A DNA stretch of 64,000 nt, taken from NCBI RefSeq assembly GCF_900114065.1, contig NZ_FORS01000006.1, forward strand, positions 1 through 64,000, in the 5' to 3' direction. Every line of letters starts with the position of its first letter. The first letter of the stretch is position 1. This document shows, in pieces, positions 43,171 to 52,389 of the stretch. The position numbers and the translations under genes were made by a program. The DNA comes from Stutzerimonas kunmingensis. GTDB taxonomy: Bacteria; Pseudomonadota; Gammaproteobacteria; Pseudomonadales; Pseudomonadaceae. The notes below the pieces were generated by a model. It was not told the DNA's origin, ran no database searches, and saw only the letters and a list, made by a program, of their open reading frames with translations.

Positions 43171-45033
43171 TCAATCCTCGATATCGTTTAGCCGCCGCCC
43201 GGCCAGCGCGGCCTTGACGGTCGAATCCAGCCGGCGCGCAGCAAAGGCGTCGGTGATCTGGCTCAGGCGTTTGGTCTGGCGCTCGATGGCCAGCACATCC
43301 TGGCTGTCCAGCAATCCGCGCAACTCGGCGACCTGGGAGTCGATCGCCACGCGCTCGTCAGCAGACAGCAAGCGCTCGCCATCGACGGCCAGCGCAGCCT
43401 CGACCGCCTCGAGCAGGCGCTGGGCATCAACCAGCTGCTCACGCAACGCCCGGGCGTCACGGTCCTCGTCCGCCTTGCGGAAAGAGTCCTCCAGCATCCT
43501 GGCGATTTCGCCATCGGTGAGGCCATAGGAAGGCTTGACCTGAATACTCGCCTCGACGCCAGATGCCAACTCACGCGCGGACACACTGAGCAAGCCATCA
43601 GCATCGACCTGGAAGGTAACGCGAATCTTTGCCGCCCCGGCGACCATCGGCGGAATACTGCGCAGCTCGAATCGAGCCAGCGAACGGCAGTCGGAGATCA
43701 GCTCGCGCTCGCCCTGCAGCACATGAATCATCATGGCCGACTGGCCATCTTTGTAGGTGGTGAAGTCCTGCGCGCGCGCCACCGGAATCGTGGTGTTGCG
43801 CGGAATGATCTTCTCCATCAGCCCGCCCATGGTCTCCAGCCCGAGGGACAGCGGGATCACATCGAGCAGCAACAGCTCTTCCCCATCGCGATTATTGCCA
43901 GCCAAAGTCTCAGCCTGAATCGCCGCGCCAATGGCCACAACCTCATCAGGGTCTATGTCGGTCAGTGGCTCGCGACCGAACAGCTGCCCAACTGCCGAGC
44001 GCACTCTTGGCACTCGGGTCGAACCGCCGACCATGACCACTGCGGTAATCTCCTCAAGCTCCACACCCGAGTCCCGCACGGCACGCCGGCAGGACTTGAG
44101 ACTGCGCGCAATCATCGGCTCGATCAGCGCATCGAAGGTCTCGCGTTGCAGCTCGCCTGACCAGCCGGCATACGCGACATCCACCGCATCCACATCACTC
44201 AGATGCTCCTTGGCATCGCAGGCAATCTTCAGCAATTCACGCTGCGCGCCCGGCTCGAGATCGTCGGACACACCGGCACGCTCGAGAATCCAGTCCGCTA
44301 CGGCATGGTCGAAATCATCACCACCCAGAGCCGTGTCGCCACCAGTGGCCAACACCTCGAAAACGCCCTTGGTCAGGCGAAGAATCGAAATATCGAAGGT
44401 ACCGCCTCCGAGATCGTAGATCGCGACGACGCCTTCGGCATGACGATCCAGACCATAGGCGACGGCGGCCGCGGTCGGCTCGTTGAGCAGGCGCAGCACG
44501 CTGAGCCCAGCGAGCCGCGCGGCGTCCTTGGTCGCCTGACGCTGGGCATCGTCGAAATAGGCCGGAACGGTAATCACCGCACCGACCAGTTCACCGCCCA
44601 GGGTCGCCTCGGCACGCTGACGGAGTTCGCGCAGGATCTCAGCCGAGACTTCCACAGGGCTCTTGGCGCCCTGAACGGTCTCGATGAACGGCATTTGCGA
44701 CTCAGCCTGACGGAAGCGGTACGGCAGCTGTTCGCCCAACTGCTTCACATCGGCCAGCCCGCGCCCCATCAGCCGTTTGACCGAACTGATGGTGTTGAAC
44801 GGATCGGTGGCCGCGGCAAGTTTGGCTTGTGCGCCAACCTCAATCCGGTCAGCGTGATAGCGCACCACCGACGGCAGGATCACTTGCCCATCAGCATCGG
44901 CCAACGGCGCAGTGACACCACTGCGCAGGGCAGCTACGAGGGAGTTGGTGGTCCCCAAGTCTATTCCGACAGCCAGGCGCCGCTGATGGGGCTGGGGGGT
45001 TTGTCCGGGCTCGGCAATCTGAAGTAAGGCCAT
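43171..45033 (-). CDS. hscA: Fe-S cluster assembly Hsp70 chaperone HscA
   Basis: A 620-residue DnaK-type chaperone. The nucleotide-binding domain has [24 protein letters not shown] and [10 protein letters not shown]; the substrate-binding domain begins at about residue 390. It binds the LPPVK segment of IscU and drives cluster transfer with HscB. It is located between hscB and fdx as in all isc operons. Confidence 0.98.
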   Translation of the reverse strand: MALLQIAEPGQTPQPHQRRLAVGIDLGTTNSLVAALRSGVTAPLADADGQVILPSVVRYHADRIEVGAQAKLAAATDPFNTISSVKRLMGRGLADVKQLGEQLPYRFRQAESQMPFIETVQGAKSPVEVSAEILRELRQRAEATLGGELVGAVITVPAYFDDAQRQATKDAARLAGLSVLRLLNEPTAAAVAYGLDRHAEGVVAIYDLGGGTFDISILRLTKGVFEVLATGGDTALGGDDFDHAVADWILERAGVSDDLEPGAQRELLKIACDAKEHLSDVDAVDVAYAGWSGELQRETFDALIEPMIARSLKSCRRAVRDSGVELEEITAVVMVGGSTRVPRVRSAVGQLFGREPLTDIDPDEVVAIGAAIQAETLAGNNRDGEELLLLDVIPLSLGLETMGGLMEKIIPRNTTIPVARAQDFTTYKDGQSAMMIHVLQGERELISDCRSLARFELRSIPPMVAGAAKIRVTFQVDADGLLSVSARELASGVEASIQVKPSYGLTDGEIARMLEDSFRKADEDRDARALREQLVDAQRLLEAVEAALAVDGERLLSADERVAIDSQVAELRGLLDSQDVLAIERQTKRLSQITDAFAARRLDSTVKAALAGRRLNDIED

Positions 45034-45074
45034 TTCTGTCTGATATCGGGCGCAACGCCGGGCGCTGCGCGGGG

Positions 45075-45596
45075 TTAATCGTCGAGGCGCTCTTCGAGTT
45101 GGCGCACTTCCTGGGTCAGCTTGTCGAGAAACTGCATGCGTCGAACCAGACGCTCAGCATCGGCACGCCGCTCAGAATCCTGCCAGATGCGGGCGAAATC
45201 ATCGTTCAGCCCCTGCTGCGCCTGCTTCAAGCGCGACTTGAACGCCGCTACGCCATCCAGATCGGCCTGCTCATGGAGCTCTTCAAGCTCCTCGCGCAAA
45301 TGCATCTGCTGCATGAGGAACGCGGGATCCTGAACAGTCGCTTCCAGTGGAACCTCATGCCCCTCGATGGCCAACAGATACCTTGCCCGGCGGCTCGGAC
45401 TCTTGAGCGTCTGGTAGGCCTCATTGAGGTTGGCAGAGCGCTCAAGGGCCTGACGCTGCTCGCTGTCGCCAGCGTCGGCAAAGCGATCAGGGTGAACCTG
45501 ACGAGCAAGCTCTCGATAGCGATCGGCAAGAGACGCGAGATCCAGTTCGAACTCGGGCTTCAACTCGAACAATGCAAAATGACAGGGAGTACCCAC
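45075..45596 (-). CDS. hscB: J-domain co-chaperone HscB
   Basis: A 173-residue co-chaperone with an N-terminal J domain including the HPD triad ([11 protein letters not shown]) and a C-terminal three-helix IscU-binding domain ([14 protein letters not shown]). I use the GTG start at 45596 ([13 protein letters not shown]), matching the P. aeruginosa protein length; the longer frame upstream would overlap iscA. Confidence 0.96.
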   Translation of the reverse strand: MGTPCHFALFELKPEFELDLASLADRYRELARQVHPDRFADAGDSEQRQALERSANLNEAYQTLKSPSRRARYLLAIEGHEVPLEATVQDPAFLMQQMHLREELEELHEQADLDGVAAFKSRLKQAQQGLNDDFARIWQDSERRADAERLVRRMQFLDKLTQEVRQLEERLDD

Positions 45597-45603
45597 GGCA
45601 TCC

Positions 45604-45927
45604 TCAGATATTGAAGCTCTCGCCGCAGCCACACTCGCCACGAACGTTCGGGTTATTGAATTTGAAGCCCTCATTGAGCCCTTCGCGAACGAAGTCGAGT
45701 TCCGTGCCGTCGAGGTATATCAAGCTCTTGGGATCAATGATCACCTTGACCCCATGACTCTCGAACACCGAATCTTCGGCCGCCGTTTCGTCGACGAACT
45801 CAAGTACGTACGCCAAGCCCGAACAGCCGGTCGTACGCACCCCGAGTCGCACACCTACACCCTTGCCTCGCCCGTCCAGCGAACGGCGAACGTGCTGGGC
45901 TGCAGCGGGCGTCATGGTGATAGCCAT
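45604..45927 (-). CDS. iscA: A-type Fe-S carrier IscA
   Basis: A 107-residue HesB/IscA protein. It has the three conserved cysteines in TTGCSGLAY and GECGCGESF. It carries clusters or iron from IscU to target proteins. It is 7 nt from hscB and 14 nt from iscU. Confidence 0.97.
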   Translation of the reverse strand: MAITMTPAAAQHVRRSLDGRGKGVGVRLGVRTTGCSGLAYVLEFVDETAAEDSVFESHGVKVIIDPKSLIYLDGTELDFVREGLNEGFKFNNPNVRGECGCGESFNI

Positions 45928-45941
45928 CGCAACCTCCCTAT

Positions 45942-46328
45942 TTAAAGCAGACCTTTCTTTTCGCGGTAGTCACGCACGGCTGCCTTGATCGCATCTTCGG
46001 CGAGCACGGAGCAGTGAATCTTCACCGGCGGCAGCGCCAGCTCTTCAGCCAGCTGCGTGTTCTTGATGGTTTCCGCTTCTTCCAGGGTCTTGCCCTTCAT
46101 CCACTCGGTAGCAAGCGAGCTGGAGGCGATGGCGGAGCCGCAACCATAGGTCTTGAACTTGGCATCTTCGATGACGCCCTGCTCGTTGACCTTGATCTGC
46201 AAACGCATCACGTCGCCACATGCCGGCGCACCTACCATGCCGGTACCGATGCTCGGGTCTTCAGCGTCGAACTTGCCGACGTTGCGCGGGTTTTCGTAGT
46301 GGTCGATGACCTTATCGCTGTATGCCAT
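45942..46328 (-). CDS. iscU: Fe-S scaffold IscU
   Basis: A 128-residue scaffold with cluster cysteines in [17 protein letters not shown] and KIHCSVLAE, and the HscA-recognition motif ALPPVKIH. It assembles [2Fe-2S] clusters from IscS-derived sulfur. Confidence 0.98.
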   Translation of the reverse strand: MAYSDKVIDHYENPRNVGKFDAEDPSIGTGMVGAPACGDVMRLQIKVNEQGVIEDAKFKTYGCGSAIASSSLATEWMKGKTLEEAETIKNTQLAEELALPPVKIHCSVLAEDAIKAAVRDYREKKGLL

Positions 46329-46371
46329 GGTGCAATCCTCTTAGATCAGGCTGTGCGGCGCTTGACGCCGG

Positions 46372-47586
46372 TCAGTGGGCTTGCCACTCGACCTTGGAAA
46401 TGTCGACGCCGTCTTTGAACATGTCCCACAGGGGCGAAAGCTCGCGCAGCTTGGTGACGGCCTCGCAAACCTTCTGCGCTGCGTAGTCGATTTCCTCTTC
46501 AGTAGTGAACCGACCAAAGGTGAAACGGATGGAGCTATGCGCCAATTCGTCGTTACGACCCAGTGCACGCAGCACGTACGACGGCTCCAGCGAAGCGGAC
46601 GTACAGGCGGAGCCAGACGATACCGCCAGATCCTTGAGCGCCATGATCAGCGACTCGCCCTCGACGTAGTTGAAGCTGAGGTTCAGATTGTGCGGTACAC
46701 GGGCGGTCAGGCTACCGTTCACATAAAGCTCTTCGAGATGCTCGACCTGCTTGTAGAAGCGATCACGCAGGGAGCGGACGCGCTCGTTCTCCTGGGCCAT
46801 TTCATCTTTCGCGATACGAAAGGCCTCGCCCATGCCGACCAGCTGGTGCGTAGCCAGCGTACCGGAACGCATGCCACGCTCATGGCCACCGCCATGCATC
46901 TGTGCCTCAAGGCGGACGCGGGGCTTACGGCGAACATACAGCGCACCCACGCCCTTCGGCCCATAGGTCTTATGAGCGGAGAAGGACATCAGATCGACCT
47001 TCATCTTCTCCAGATCGATTTCGACCTTGCCGGTCGACTGCGCCGCATCGACATGGAAAAGAATGCCGCGAGAACGGGTCAGCTCGCCGATGGCGGTGAT
47101 GTCGTTGATAGTGCCGATCTCGTTGTTCACGTGCATGACCGACACAAGAATAGTGTCGTCGCGCAGCGCAGCTTCGACCATCGCCGGCGTGACGATGCCA
47201 TCCTCGCCCGGTTCGAGATACGTAACCTCGAAGCCTTCGCGTTCGAGCTGGCGAGTGGTATCCAGTACCGCCTTGTGCTCGATCTTGGTGGTGACGATGT
47301 GCTTGCCCTTGGACGCATAGAAATGCGCGACGCCCTTGATGGCCAGGTTGTCCGACTCAGTTGCACCGGATGTCCAGACGATTTCACGGGGATCGGCGTT
47401 GACCAGTTCAGCAACCTGACGGCGCGCATTCTCCACGGCTTCCTCGGCTTTCCAGCCAAAGGCATGAGAGCGCGACGCCGGATTGCCGAAGTTGCCTTCG
47501 TTGGTGAGGCACTCGATCATCTTGGCGGCAACACGCGGATCCACAGGTGTGGTCGCAGAGTAGTCCAGGTAAATCGGCAATTTCAT
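46372..47586 (-). CDS. iscS: Cysteine desulfurase IscS
   Basis: A 404-residue PLP enzyme starting [19 protein letters not shown]. The PLP Lys is in [14 protein letters not shown] and the persulfide Cys in [10 protein letters not shown] near residue 328. It delivers sulfur for Fe-S clusters and tRNA thiolation. Second gene of the iscR-led operon. Confidence 0.98.
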   Translation of the reverse strand: MKLPIYLDYSATTPVDPRVAAKMIECLTNEGNFGNPASRSHAFGWKAEEAVENARRQVAELVNADPREIVWTSGATESDNLAIKGVAHFYASKGKHIVTTKIEHKAVLDTTRQLEREGFEVTYLEPGEDGIVTPAMVEAALRDDTILVSVMHVNNEIGTINDITAIGELTRSRGILFHVDAAQSTGKVEIDLEKMKVDLMSFSAHKTYGPKGVGALYVRRKPRVRLEAQMHGGGHERGMRSGTLATHQLVGMGEAFRIAKDEMAQENERVRSLRDRFYKQVEHLEELYVNGSLTARVPHNLNLSFNYVEGESLIMALKDLAVSSGSACTSASLEPSYVLRALGRNDELAHSSIRFTFGRFTTEEEIDYAAQKVCEAVTKLRELSPLWDMFKDGVDISKVEWQAH

Positions 47587-47617
47587 TCAGATATCTCCTA
47601 TCAGGCAGTCGCCCTGC

Positions 47618-48109
47618 TCAATCGATGGCGGACGTTTCTATCTTGTCCATATGCGGCGAAGTGCCGCCAGCCTTGCGCATGTCTTGGCGCAGGGCGACCT
47701 GCTGCACGTCCTGGCGCTTGACCAGGTCGGCCAGGCTGATGCCGCTGAGGAATTCATGAATCTGCTGGCTGAGGTCACACCACAGATGGTGAGTCAGGCA
47801 GGTATCGCCAGAGTGGCAGCCGCCCAGACCTTGGCAACGCGTGGCATCGACCGACTCGTTCACAGCGTCGATGACCTGGGCGACCTGAATGCCGGCCATG
47901 TCGCGAGAAAGCTGATAGCCGCCGCCGGGCCCTCGCACGCTCGTCACCAGGCTGCCGCGGCGCAGCTTCGCGAAGAGCTGCTCGAGATAGGAAAGGGAAA
48001 TACCCTGCCGCTCGGAAATATCGGCCAGGGAGACCGGCCCATGCTGCGCATGCAGCGCCAGATCGAGCATGGCGGTCACGGCATAACGGCCTTTGGTGGT
48101 TAATCGCAT
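47618..48109 (-). CDS. iscR: Fe-S-dependent transcriptional regulator IscR
   Basis: A 163-residue Rrf2-family regulator starting [11 protein letters not shown]. It has a winged helix and the [2Fe-2S] cysteines in [14 protein letters not shown] (C-x5-C-x5-C). It represses its own operon when clusters are sufficient; a matching binding site lies just upstream. ATG 48109 is the conserved start. Confidence 0.98.
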   Translation of the reverse strand: MRLTTKGRYAVTAMLDLALHAQHGPVSLADISERQGISLSYLEQLFAKLRRGSLVTSVRGPGGGYQLSRDMAGIQVAQVIDAVNESVDATRCQGLGGCHSGDTCLTHHLWCDLSQQIHEFLSGISLADLVKRQDVQQVALRQDMRKAGGTSPHMDKIETSAID

Positions 48110-48140
48110 CGGTCTGCACCAAGCATTACGGTTTGGCGCA

Positions 48141-48198
48141 ATTATGCAATTCCCGAGTATTTGAGTCAACTATAAGACCTATTAATTCAGTAGGTCTT
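48141..48198 (-). promoter_or_regulatory. isc operon promoter with IscR binding sites
   Basis: On the minus strand a TTGACT (-35, 48164-48169) and CATAAT (-10, 48141-48146) are spaced by 17 bp. They overlap a 25-bp sequence (48149-48173) starting ATAGTTGACT and ending ACTCGGGAAT, very close to E. coli type-1 IscR sites. A second dyad AAGACCTA/TAGGTCTT (48174-48198) lies directly upstream, consistent with a second IscR site. Confidence 0.8.
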
Positions 48199-48267
48199 TA
48201 GTCTGGAACCACGCCCGGCCGGAGGCAGCGGGCCGGCATGATACCAGCTGCTGCCAGCCCGCGCACT

Positions 48268-49044
48268 TCAGGTGCGGGCATCGCCAGCGTTGGACTTCAC
48301 TTCAACGAAGTCTTCTTCTCGCAGCTCCGGAAGGTCCTTGGCGCAATAATCGCTGCCCAGCGCCTTGAGCGCGCCACACATGCCCTCCAAGCGCTCCTCT
48401 ACGGCCTGAACATGATCCAGCAACTGCCCAATGGCTCGCGCGACGGGATCAGGCATATCCTCGCTGACGCCATAGGCGTCGAATCCGATCTTCTCGGCAA
48501 TGGCCTTGCGCTTGGCTTCCTGCTCATCGCTGGATTTGACGATCACCCGCCCCGGAATCCCAACCGCCGTCGCTCCCGGCGGCACTTCACGGGTAACCAC
48601 CGCATTAGAGCCGATCTTCGCGCCCGCGCCGACGGTGAACGGCCCAAGGATCTTCGCGCCGGCTCCCACGATTACACCATCTTCAAGCGTCGGATGGCGC
48701 TTGCCCTTATTCCAGCTGGTGCCACCGAGTGTCACGCCGTGATAGAGCGTCACGTCATCGCCAATTTCCGCGGTCTCGCCAATGACGATGCCCATCCCGT
48801 GATCAATGAAGAATCGCCGGCCAATCCTGGCGCCCGGATGGATCTCGACCCCGGTCAGCCAGCGCCCCAGATTCGAGGACACCCGCGCAAGCCACTTGAA
48901 TTCATGCACCCACAGCCAATGGGACAGGCGATGAATCCAGATGGCGTGCAGCCCCGGATAACAGGTCAGAACTTCGAACGCATTGCGTGCCGCCGGATCG
49001 CGATGGAAAACGCTCTGAATGTCTTCGCGCATGCGTTCGAACAT
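48268..49044 (-). CDS. cysE: Serine O-acetyltransferase CysE (isc-linked copy)
   Basis: A 258-residue SATase starting [20 protein letters not shown]. The hexapeptide repeats run from about residue 65 ([36 protein letters not shown]), followed by a helical C-terminal tail. This is the short-N-terminus type that in Pseudomonas sits beside iscR and supplies cysteine, the sulfur source for IscS. The ATG at 49044 overlaps the trmJ stop (TGATG). Confidence 0.95.
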   Translation of the reverse strand: MFERMREDIQSVFHRDPAARNAFEVLTCYPGLHAIWIHRLSHWLWVHEFKWLARVSSNLGRWLTGVEIHPGARIGRRFFIDHGMGIVIGETAEIGDDVTLYHGVTLGGTSWNKGKRHPTLEDGVIVGAGAKILGPFTVGAGAKIGSNAVVTREVPPGATAVGIPGRVIVKSSDEQEAKRKAIAEKIGFDAYGVSEDMPDPVARAIGQLLDHVQAVEERLEGMCGALKALGSDYCAKDLPELREEDFVEVKSNAGDART

Positions 49045-49820
49045 CAATCACTTCTCCGCTTGTGAGGCTCGCCGCGGGCAGCCTTTTGTGTCTCGGTGAG
49101 AATACCGCGCAGGATATTCATTTCCAGCTTGCTGACACCGCTGCGCCCGTAGAGCCGACGCAATCGGGGCATCAGATGCCTGGGCTTGGCCGGATCGAGA
49201 AAGCCGATATCCACCAGAGTCTGCTCAAGATGACCGAAGTAATTCTCCAGCTCGTCGACAGTCACGGGCTGGGCATCCAGCATCGCCGTGGTTTCCAGTT
49301 TTTCGACCTTGGTTGGCCGCCCCTCGGCAGCCAACCAGGCCATGCGCACCTCGTAGGTAAGCACCTGCACGGCCGCAGCGAGATTCAATGAACTGAACTG
49401 TGGATCAGACGGGATATGGACGTGGTACTGGCAGCGCTGCAACTCCTCATTGGTCAGCCCCGCGTACTCGCGACCGAATACCAATGCGACTTCGCCGCCC
49501 CCGGCAGACTGCTCCACGGAAACCGACGCGCACTCCCGAGGATCGAGCAACGGCCAGGGAATGCGCCGATCACGAGCACTGGTTCCGAGCACCAGACTGC
49601 AACCAGCCAGCGCCTCTTCCAGCGTTGCAACGACCCGTGCACTATCGAGAATGTCGGTTGCACCGGACGCCCTGGCCACAGCGTTGGGACTCGGGAAATC
49701 CTCGGGATCGACCAATACCAGGCGCGAAAGCCCCATGTTCTTCATGGCGCGAGCCGCACCACCGATGTTGCCGGCATGACTGGTATTGACCAGCACGACA
49801 CGAATGTTCTGCAGCGACAC
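49044..49820 (-). CDS. trmJ: tRNA (cytidine/uridine-2'-O)-methyltransferase TrmJ
   Basis: A 258-residue SPOUT methyltransferase. Family blocks are [20 protein letters not shown] in part, [26 protein letters not shown] and [11 protein letters not shown] (SAM-binding knot). It methylates position 32 of tRNAs. GTG 49820 fits the conserved start; upstream in-frame codons overlap the intergenic region and are not conserved. Confidence 0.94.
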   Translation of the reverse strand: MSLQNIRVVLVNTSHAGNIGGAARAMKNMGLSRLVLVDPEDFPSPNAVARASGATDILDSARVVATLEEALAGCSLVLGTSARDRRIPWPLLDPRECASVSVEQSAGGGEVALVFGREYAGLTNEELQRCQYHVHIPSDPQFSSLNLAAAVQVLTYEVRMAWLAAEGRPTKVEKLETTAMLDAQPVTVDELENYFGHLEQTLVDIGFLDPAKPRHLMPRLRRLYGRSGVSKLEMNILRGILTETQKAARGEPHKRRSD

Positions 49821-49974
49821 AATAATTCTCTGCTTGAAAGCGAGCAGAAAGCTTACAGGAAGCGGCTCCCGATCCGCCATCTGCCGCCCCCTGCAACCAC
49901 CACCGTGACGCTACATGCGCCGGCGCTTTCCTGATAGAATTTCGCGCTTTCTTTAACGACCAGGTAATTGATCC

Positions 49975-50790
49975 ATGCAGCCCATGCTGAATATCGCGCT
50001 GCGCGCCGCCCGCAGCGCCGGCGAACTGATTGTCCGTTCCACCGATCGCCTGGATGCAATCTCGGTCAACGAGAAAGAAGCGAAGGATTACGTCACCGAA
50101 ATCGACAAGGCCGCAGAGCAGAGCATCGTCAATGCGCTGCGCAAGGCCTACCCGAATCACGGCATCCTGGGCGAGGAAGGCGGACTGCTCGAAGGCAGCG
50201 GGGACGGCGCCGATTACCTGTGGATCATCGACCCGCTGGATGGAACCACCAATTTTGTCCGCGGCATTCCTCACTACGCCGTCAGCATCGCCTGCAAGTA
50301 CCGCGGGCGCCTGGAACACGCGGTCGTGCTGGACCCGGTACGCCAGGAAGAATTCACCGCTAGCCGCGGCCGTGGCGCCGCCCTGAACGGCCGCCGCCTG
50401 CGCGTTAGCGCACGCAAGAGCCTGGACGGCGCACTGCTCGGCACCGGCTTTCCGTTCAAGGATGGCCAGATGGACAACCTGGACAGCTACTTGAAGATGT
50501 TCCGCAGCCTGGTCGGCCAGACCTCCGGCCTACGTCGTGCCGGCGCCGCAAGCCTCGACCTGGCTTATGTCGCTGCAGGCCGCTTTGATGCGTTCTGGGA
50601 GTTTGGCCTTTCCGAATGGGACATGGCTGCAGGCGCACTGCTGATCCAGGAAGCCGGCGGCTTGGTGAGCGATTTCAGCGGCGGCCATGACTTCCTTGAG
50701 AAGGGTCAGATCGTTGCCGGCAACACCAAATGCTTCAAGGCGGTACTGACCACCATCCAGCCGCACCTGACACCTTCTCTCAAGCGCTGA
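49975..50790 (+). CDS. suhB: Inositol-1-monophosphatase SuhB
   Basis: A 271-residue IMPase-fold protein. Metal-site motifs are GEEGG (Glu), WIIDPLDGTTNFV and EWDMAAGALLIQEAGG. SuhB hydrolyses inositol phosphates in vitro, is part of the Nus antitermination complex in E. coli, and affects virulence gene expression in Pseudomonas. It is divergent from trmJ and ends at a strong terminator. Confidence 0.96.
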   Translation: MQPMLNIALRAARSAGELIVRSTDRLDAISVNEKEAKDYVTEIDKAAEQSIVNALRKAYPNHGILGEEGGLLEGSGDGADYLWIIDPLDGTTNFVRGIPHYAVSIACKYRGRLEHAVVLDPVRQEEFTASRGRGAALNGRRLRVSARKSLDGALLGTGFPFKDGQMDNLDSYLKMFRSLVGQTSGLRRAGAASLDLAYVAAGRFDAFWEFGLSEWDMAAGALLIQEAGGLVSDFSGGHDFLEKGQIVAGNTKCFKAVLTTIQPHLTPSLKR

Positions 50791-50804
50791 GAACGATGGC
50801 GGCA

Positions 50805-50835
50805 TAAAAAACGCCCCAACGGGGCGTTTTTTTTG
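50805..50835. terminator. Bidirectional terminator after suhB
   Basis: AAAAAACGCCCC-AAC-GGGGCGTTTTTTTT: a 6-bp GC stem flanked by an A-run and a T-run, serving suhB (+) and the convergent gene at 50856 (-). Confidence 0.92.
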
Positions 50836-50855
50836 TTGCTGCACAATCGCTCAAC

Positions 50856-51389
50856 TCACTGCTGCGATAGCGACAACTGTCCATCCTGCACCGGGATCTG
50901 GCTACCCGGATCACGATCCATGCGTACGCGACCCACCTTGCCGGCGAGGTCGTACTTCACGTCGTAGCCGACGATCTTGTCGTGCGAATCGGTTACCGTG
51001 CTGCAGCGTGTTTCGGTAGTGGTATAGGTGCTGCTGGCCTGCATGCGGCCCTGCACCTGATTGCCTGCATAACCGCCACCGACCGCACCGGCGACCGTCG
51101 CAATTTTCTTGCCGGTACCGCCACCAACCTGATTGCCGAGCAGGCCACCAACCACCGCACCCACTGCTGTACCTGCGATGCGATGCTGATCCTGCACTGG
51201 TTTCTGCCGAGTCACCGCGACATCCTTGCAAACCTCTCGCGGAGTCCGAATGGTTTCCTTGATCGGCTCCACCGCCAGCACATCGGCGAATTTCGGCCCG
51301 CGATCAACCAGACTATAAGTAGCGAAAGCGCCGCCAGCCGTGGCGACCACCACTCCGAGCGCCGTACCGACCAACATGGACTTGTTCAC
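50856..51389 (-). CDS. Glycine-zipper 2TM domain envelope protein
   Basis: A 177-residue protein with an N-terminal signal/anchor (LVGTALGVVVATAGGAFA). The glycine-zipper block (GTAVGAVVGGLLGNQVGGGT, then KKIATVAGAVGGGYAGNQVQ) is typical of SlyB/PcpY-type outer-membrane-associated proteins. A conserved C-terminal segment (ETRCSTVTD) has one Cys. It lies where PAO1 has a similar gene between suhB and secF. Function unknown; envelope integrity is likely. Confidence 0.85.
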   Translation of the reverse strand: MNKSMLVGTALGVVVATAGGAFATYSLVDRGPKFADVLAVEPIKETIRTPREVCKDVAVTRQKPVQDQHRIAGTAVGAVVGGLLGNQVGGGTGKKIATVAGAVGGGYAGNQVQGRMQASSTYTTTETRCSTVTDSHDKIVGYDVKYDLAGKVGRVRMDRDPGSQIPVQDGQLSLSQQ

Positions 51390-51465
51390 TGTGACTTCCT
51401 CTTCCTTCGGGCTGCGCCCGTTCCGCAGCCTTGGACTCCTTTAGGCTGCGGAAGTTCGAAGAAGA

Positions 51466-52377
51466 TCAGGGGCGCTCGTCCGCTTCCTCTTCCACCACTG
51501 GTGGAATCAGGTCGTCACGGGTGAGCTTCAGCCAGACGAGCAGCATGCCAGCGACATAGACCGACGAGTACGTGCCTGCCCCAACGCCGATCAACAGCGC
51601 CAACGAGAAGCCCCACAGATTCTCGCCACCAAAGACCATGAGCGCACCGACAGCCAGCAACGTGGATACCGAAGTTGCCATGGTGCGCAGCAAGGTTTGC
51701 GTCGTGGAGATATTGATGTTTTCCAGCAGCTCCGCCTTGCGCAGCATGCGGAAGTTCTCGCGGATCCGGTCAAAGATGACGATTGTGTCGTTCAGCGAAT
51801 AGCCGATAACCGCCAGCACAGCGGCCAGCACGGTGAGATCGAACGATATCTGGAAAAAGGAGAACACCCCGAGAACGACGATCACATCGTGGAACAGCGA
51901 CAGCACGGCACCGAGACCGAACTTCCACTGAAAGCGAAAGGCCACGTAGACCAGAATACCACCCAGCGCGAGCAGCATGCCCAGGCCACCCTGGTCGCGC
52001 AGCTCCTCACCCACCGCAGGCCCGACGAACTCGACTCGCTTGACGCTCACCGAGTTGGCACTGTCAGCGCCGCGCAATGCATCAGCGATGCGCTCTCCCA
52101 GCTGAGGATCGTCGCCCGGCATGCGCACCAGCACGTCAGTAGTCGCACCGAAGCTCTGCACTACAGCGTCGCCAAAACCGGATTGCACCAGCTGCCCACG
52201 CACCTGCTCGAGTTCAACCGGGCGCTCATAGCCGAGCTCGATCAGTGTACCGCCAGTAAAGTCCAACCCGAAGTTGAGCCCCTTGACCACCAGGCTCGCC
52301 AGTGACGCAACGGTCAGCACCACGGTCAGAGCGAAGGCCACATGGCGGACACCCATGAAATTGATTACGCGTTTCAT
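51466..52377 (-). CDS. secF: Protein translocase accessory subunit SecF
   Basis: A 303-residue membrane protein with six membrane helices. It has the SecF motifs GLDFTGGTLIELGY (first periplasmic domain) and IGYSLNDTIVIFDRIREN in the membrane. With SecD it uses the proton gradient to finish protein export. It follows secD by 12 nt. Confidence 0.97.
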   Translation of the reverse strand: MKRVINFMGVRHVAFALTVVLTVASLASLVVKGLNFGLDFTGGTLIELGYERPVELEQVRGQLVQSGFGDAVVQSFGATTDVLVRMPGDDPQLGERIADALRGADSANSVSVKRVEFVGPAVGEELRDQGGLGMLLALGGILVYVAFRFQWKFGLGAVLSLFHDVIVVLGVFSFFQISFDLTVLAAVLAVIGYSLNDTIVIFDRIRENFRMLRKAELLENINISTTQTLLRTMATSVSTLLAVGALMVFGGENLWGFSLALLIGVGAGTYSSVYVAGMLLVWLKLTRDDLIPPVVEEEADERP

Positions 52378-52389
52378 CGTGCTAGCCCC

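Noticed and set aside
46375..47721. 448-codon + strand frame opposite iscS and the end of iscR
   Set aside because: Antisense shadow; iscS is fully conserved on the other strand and the frame crosses the gene boundary.
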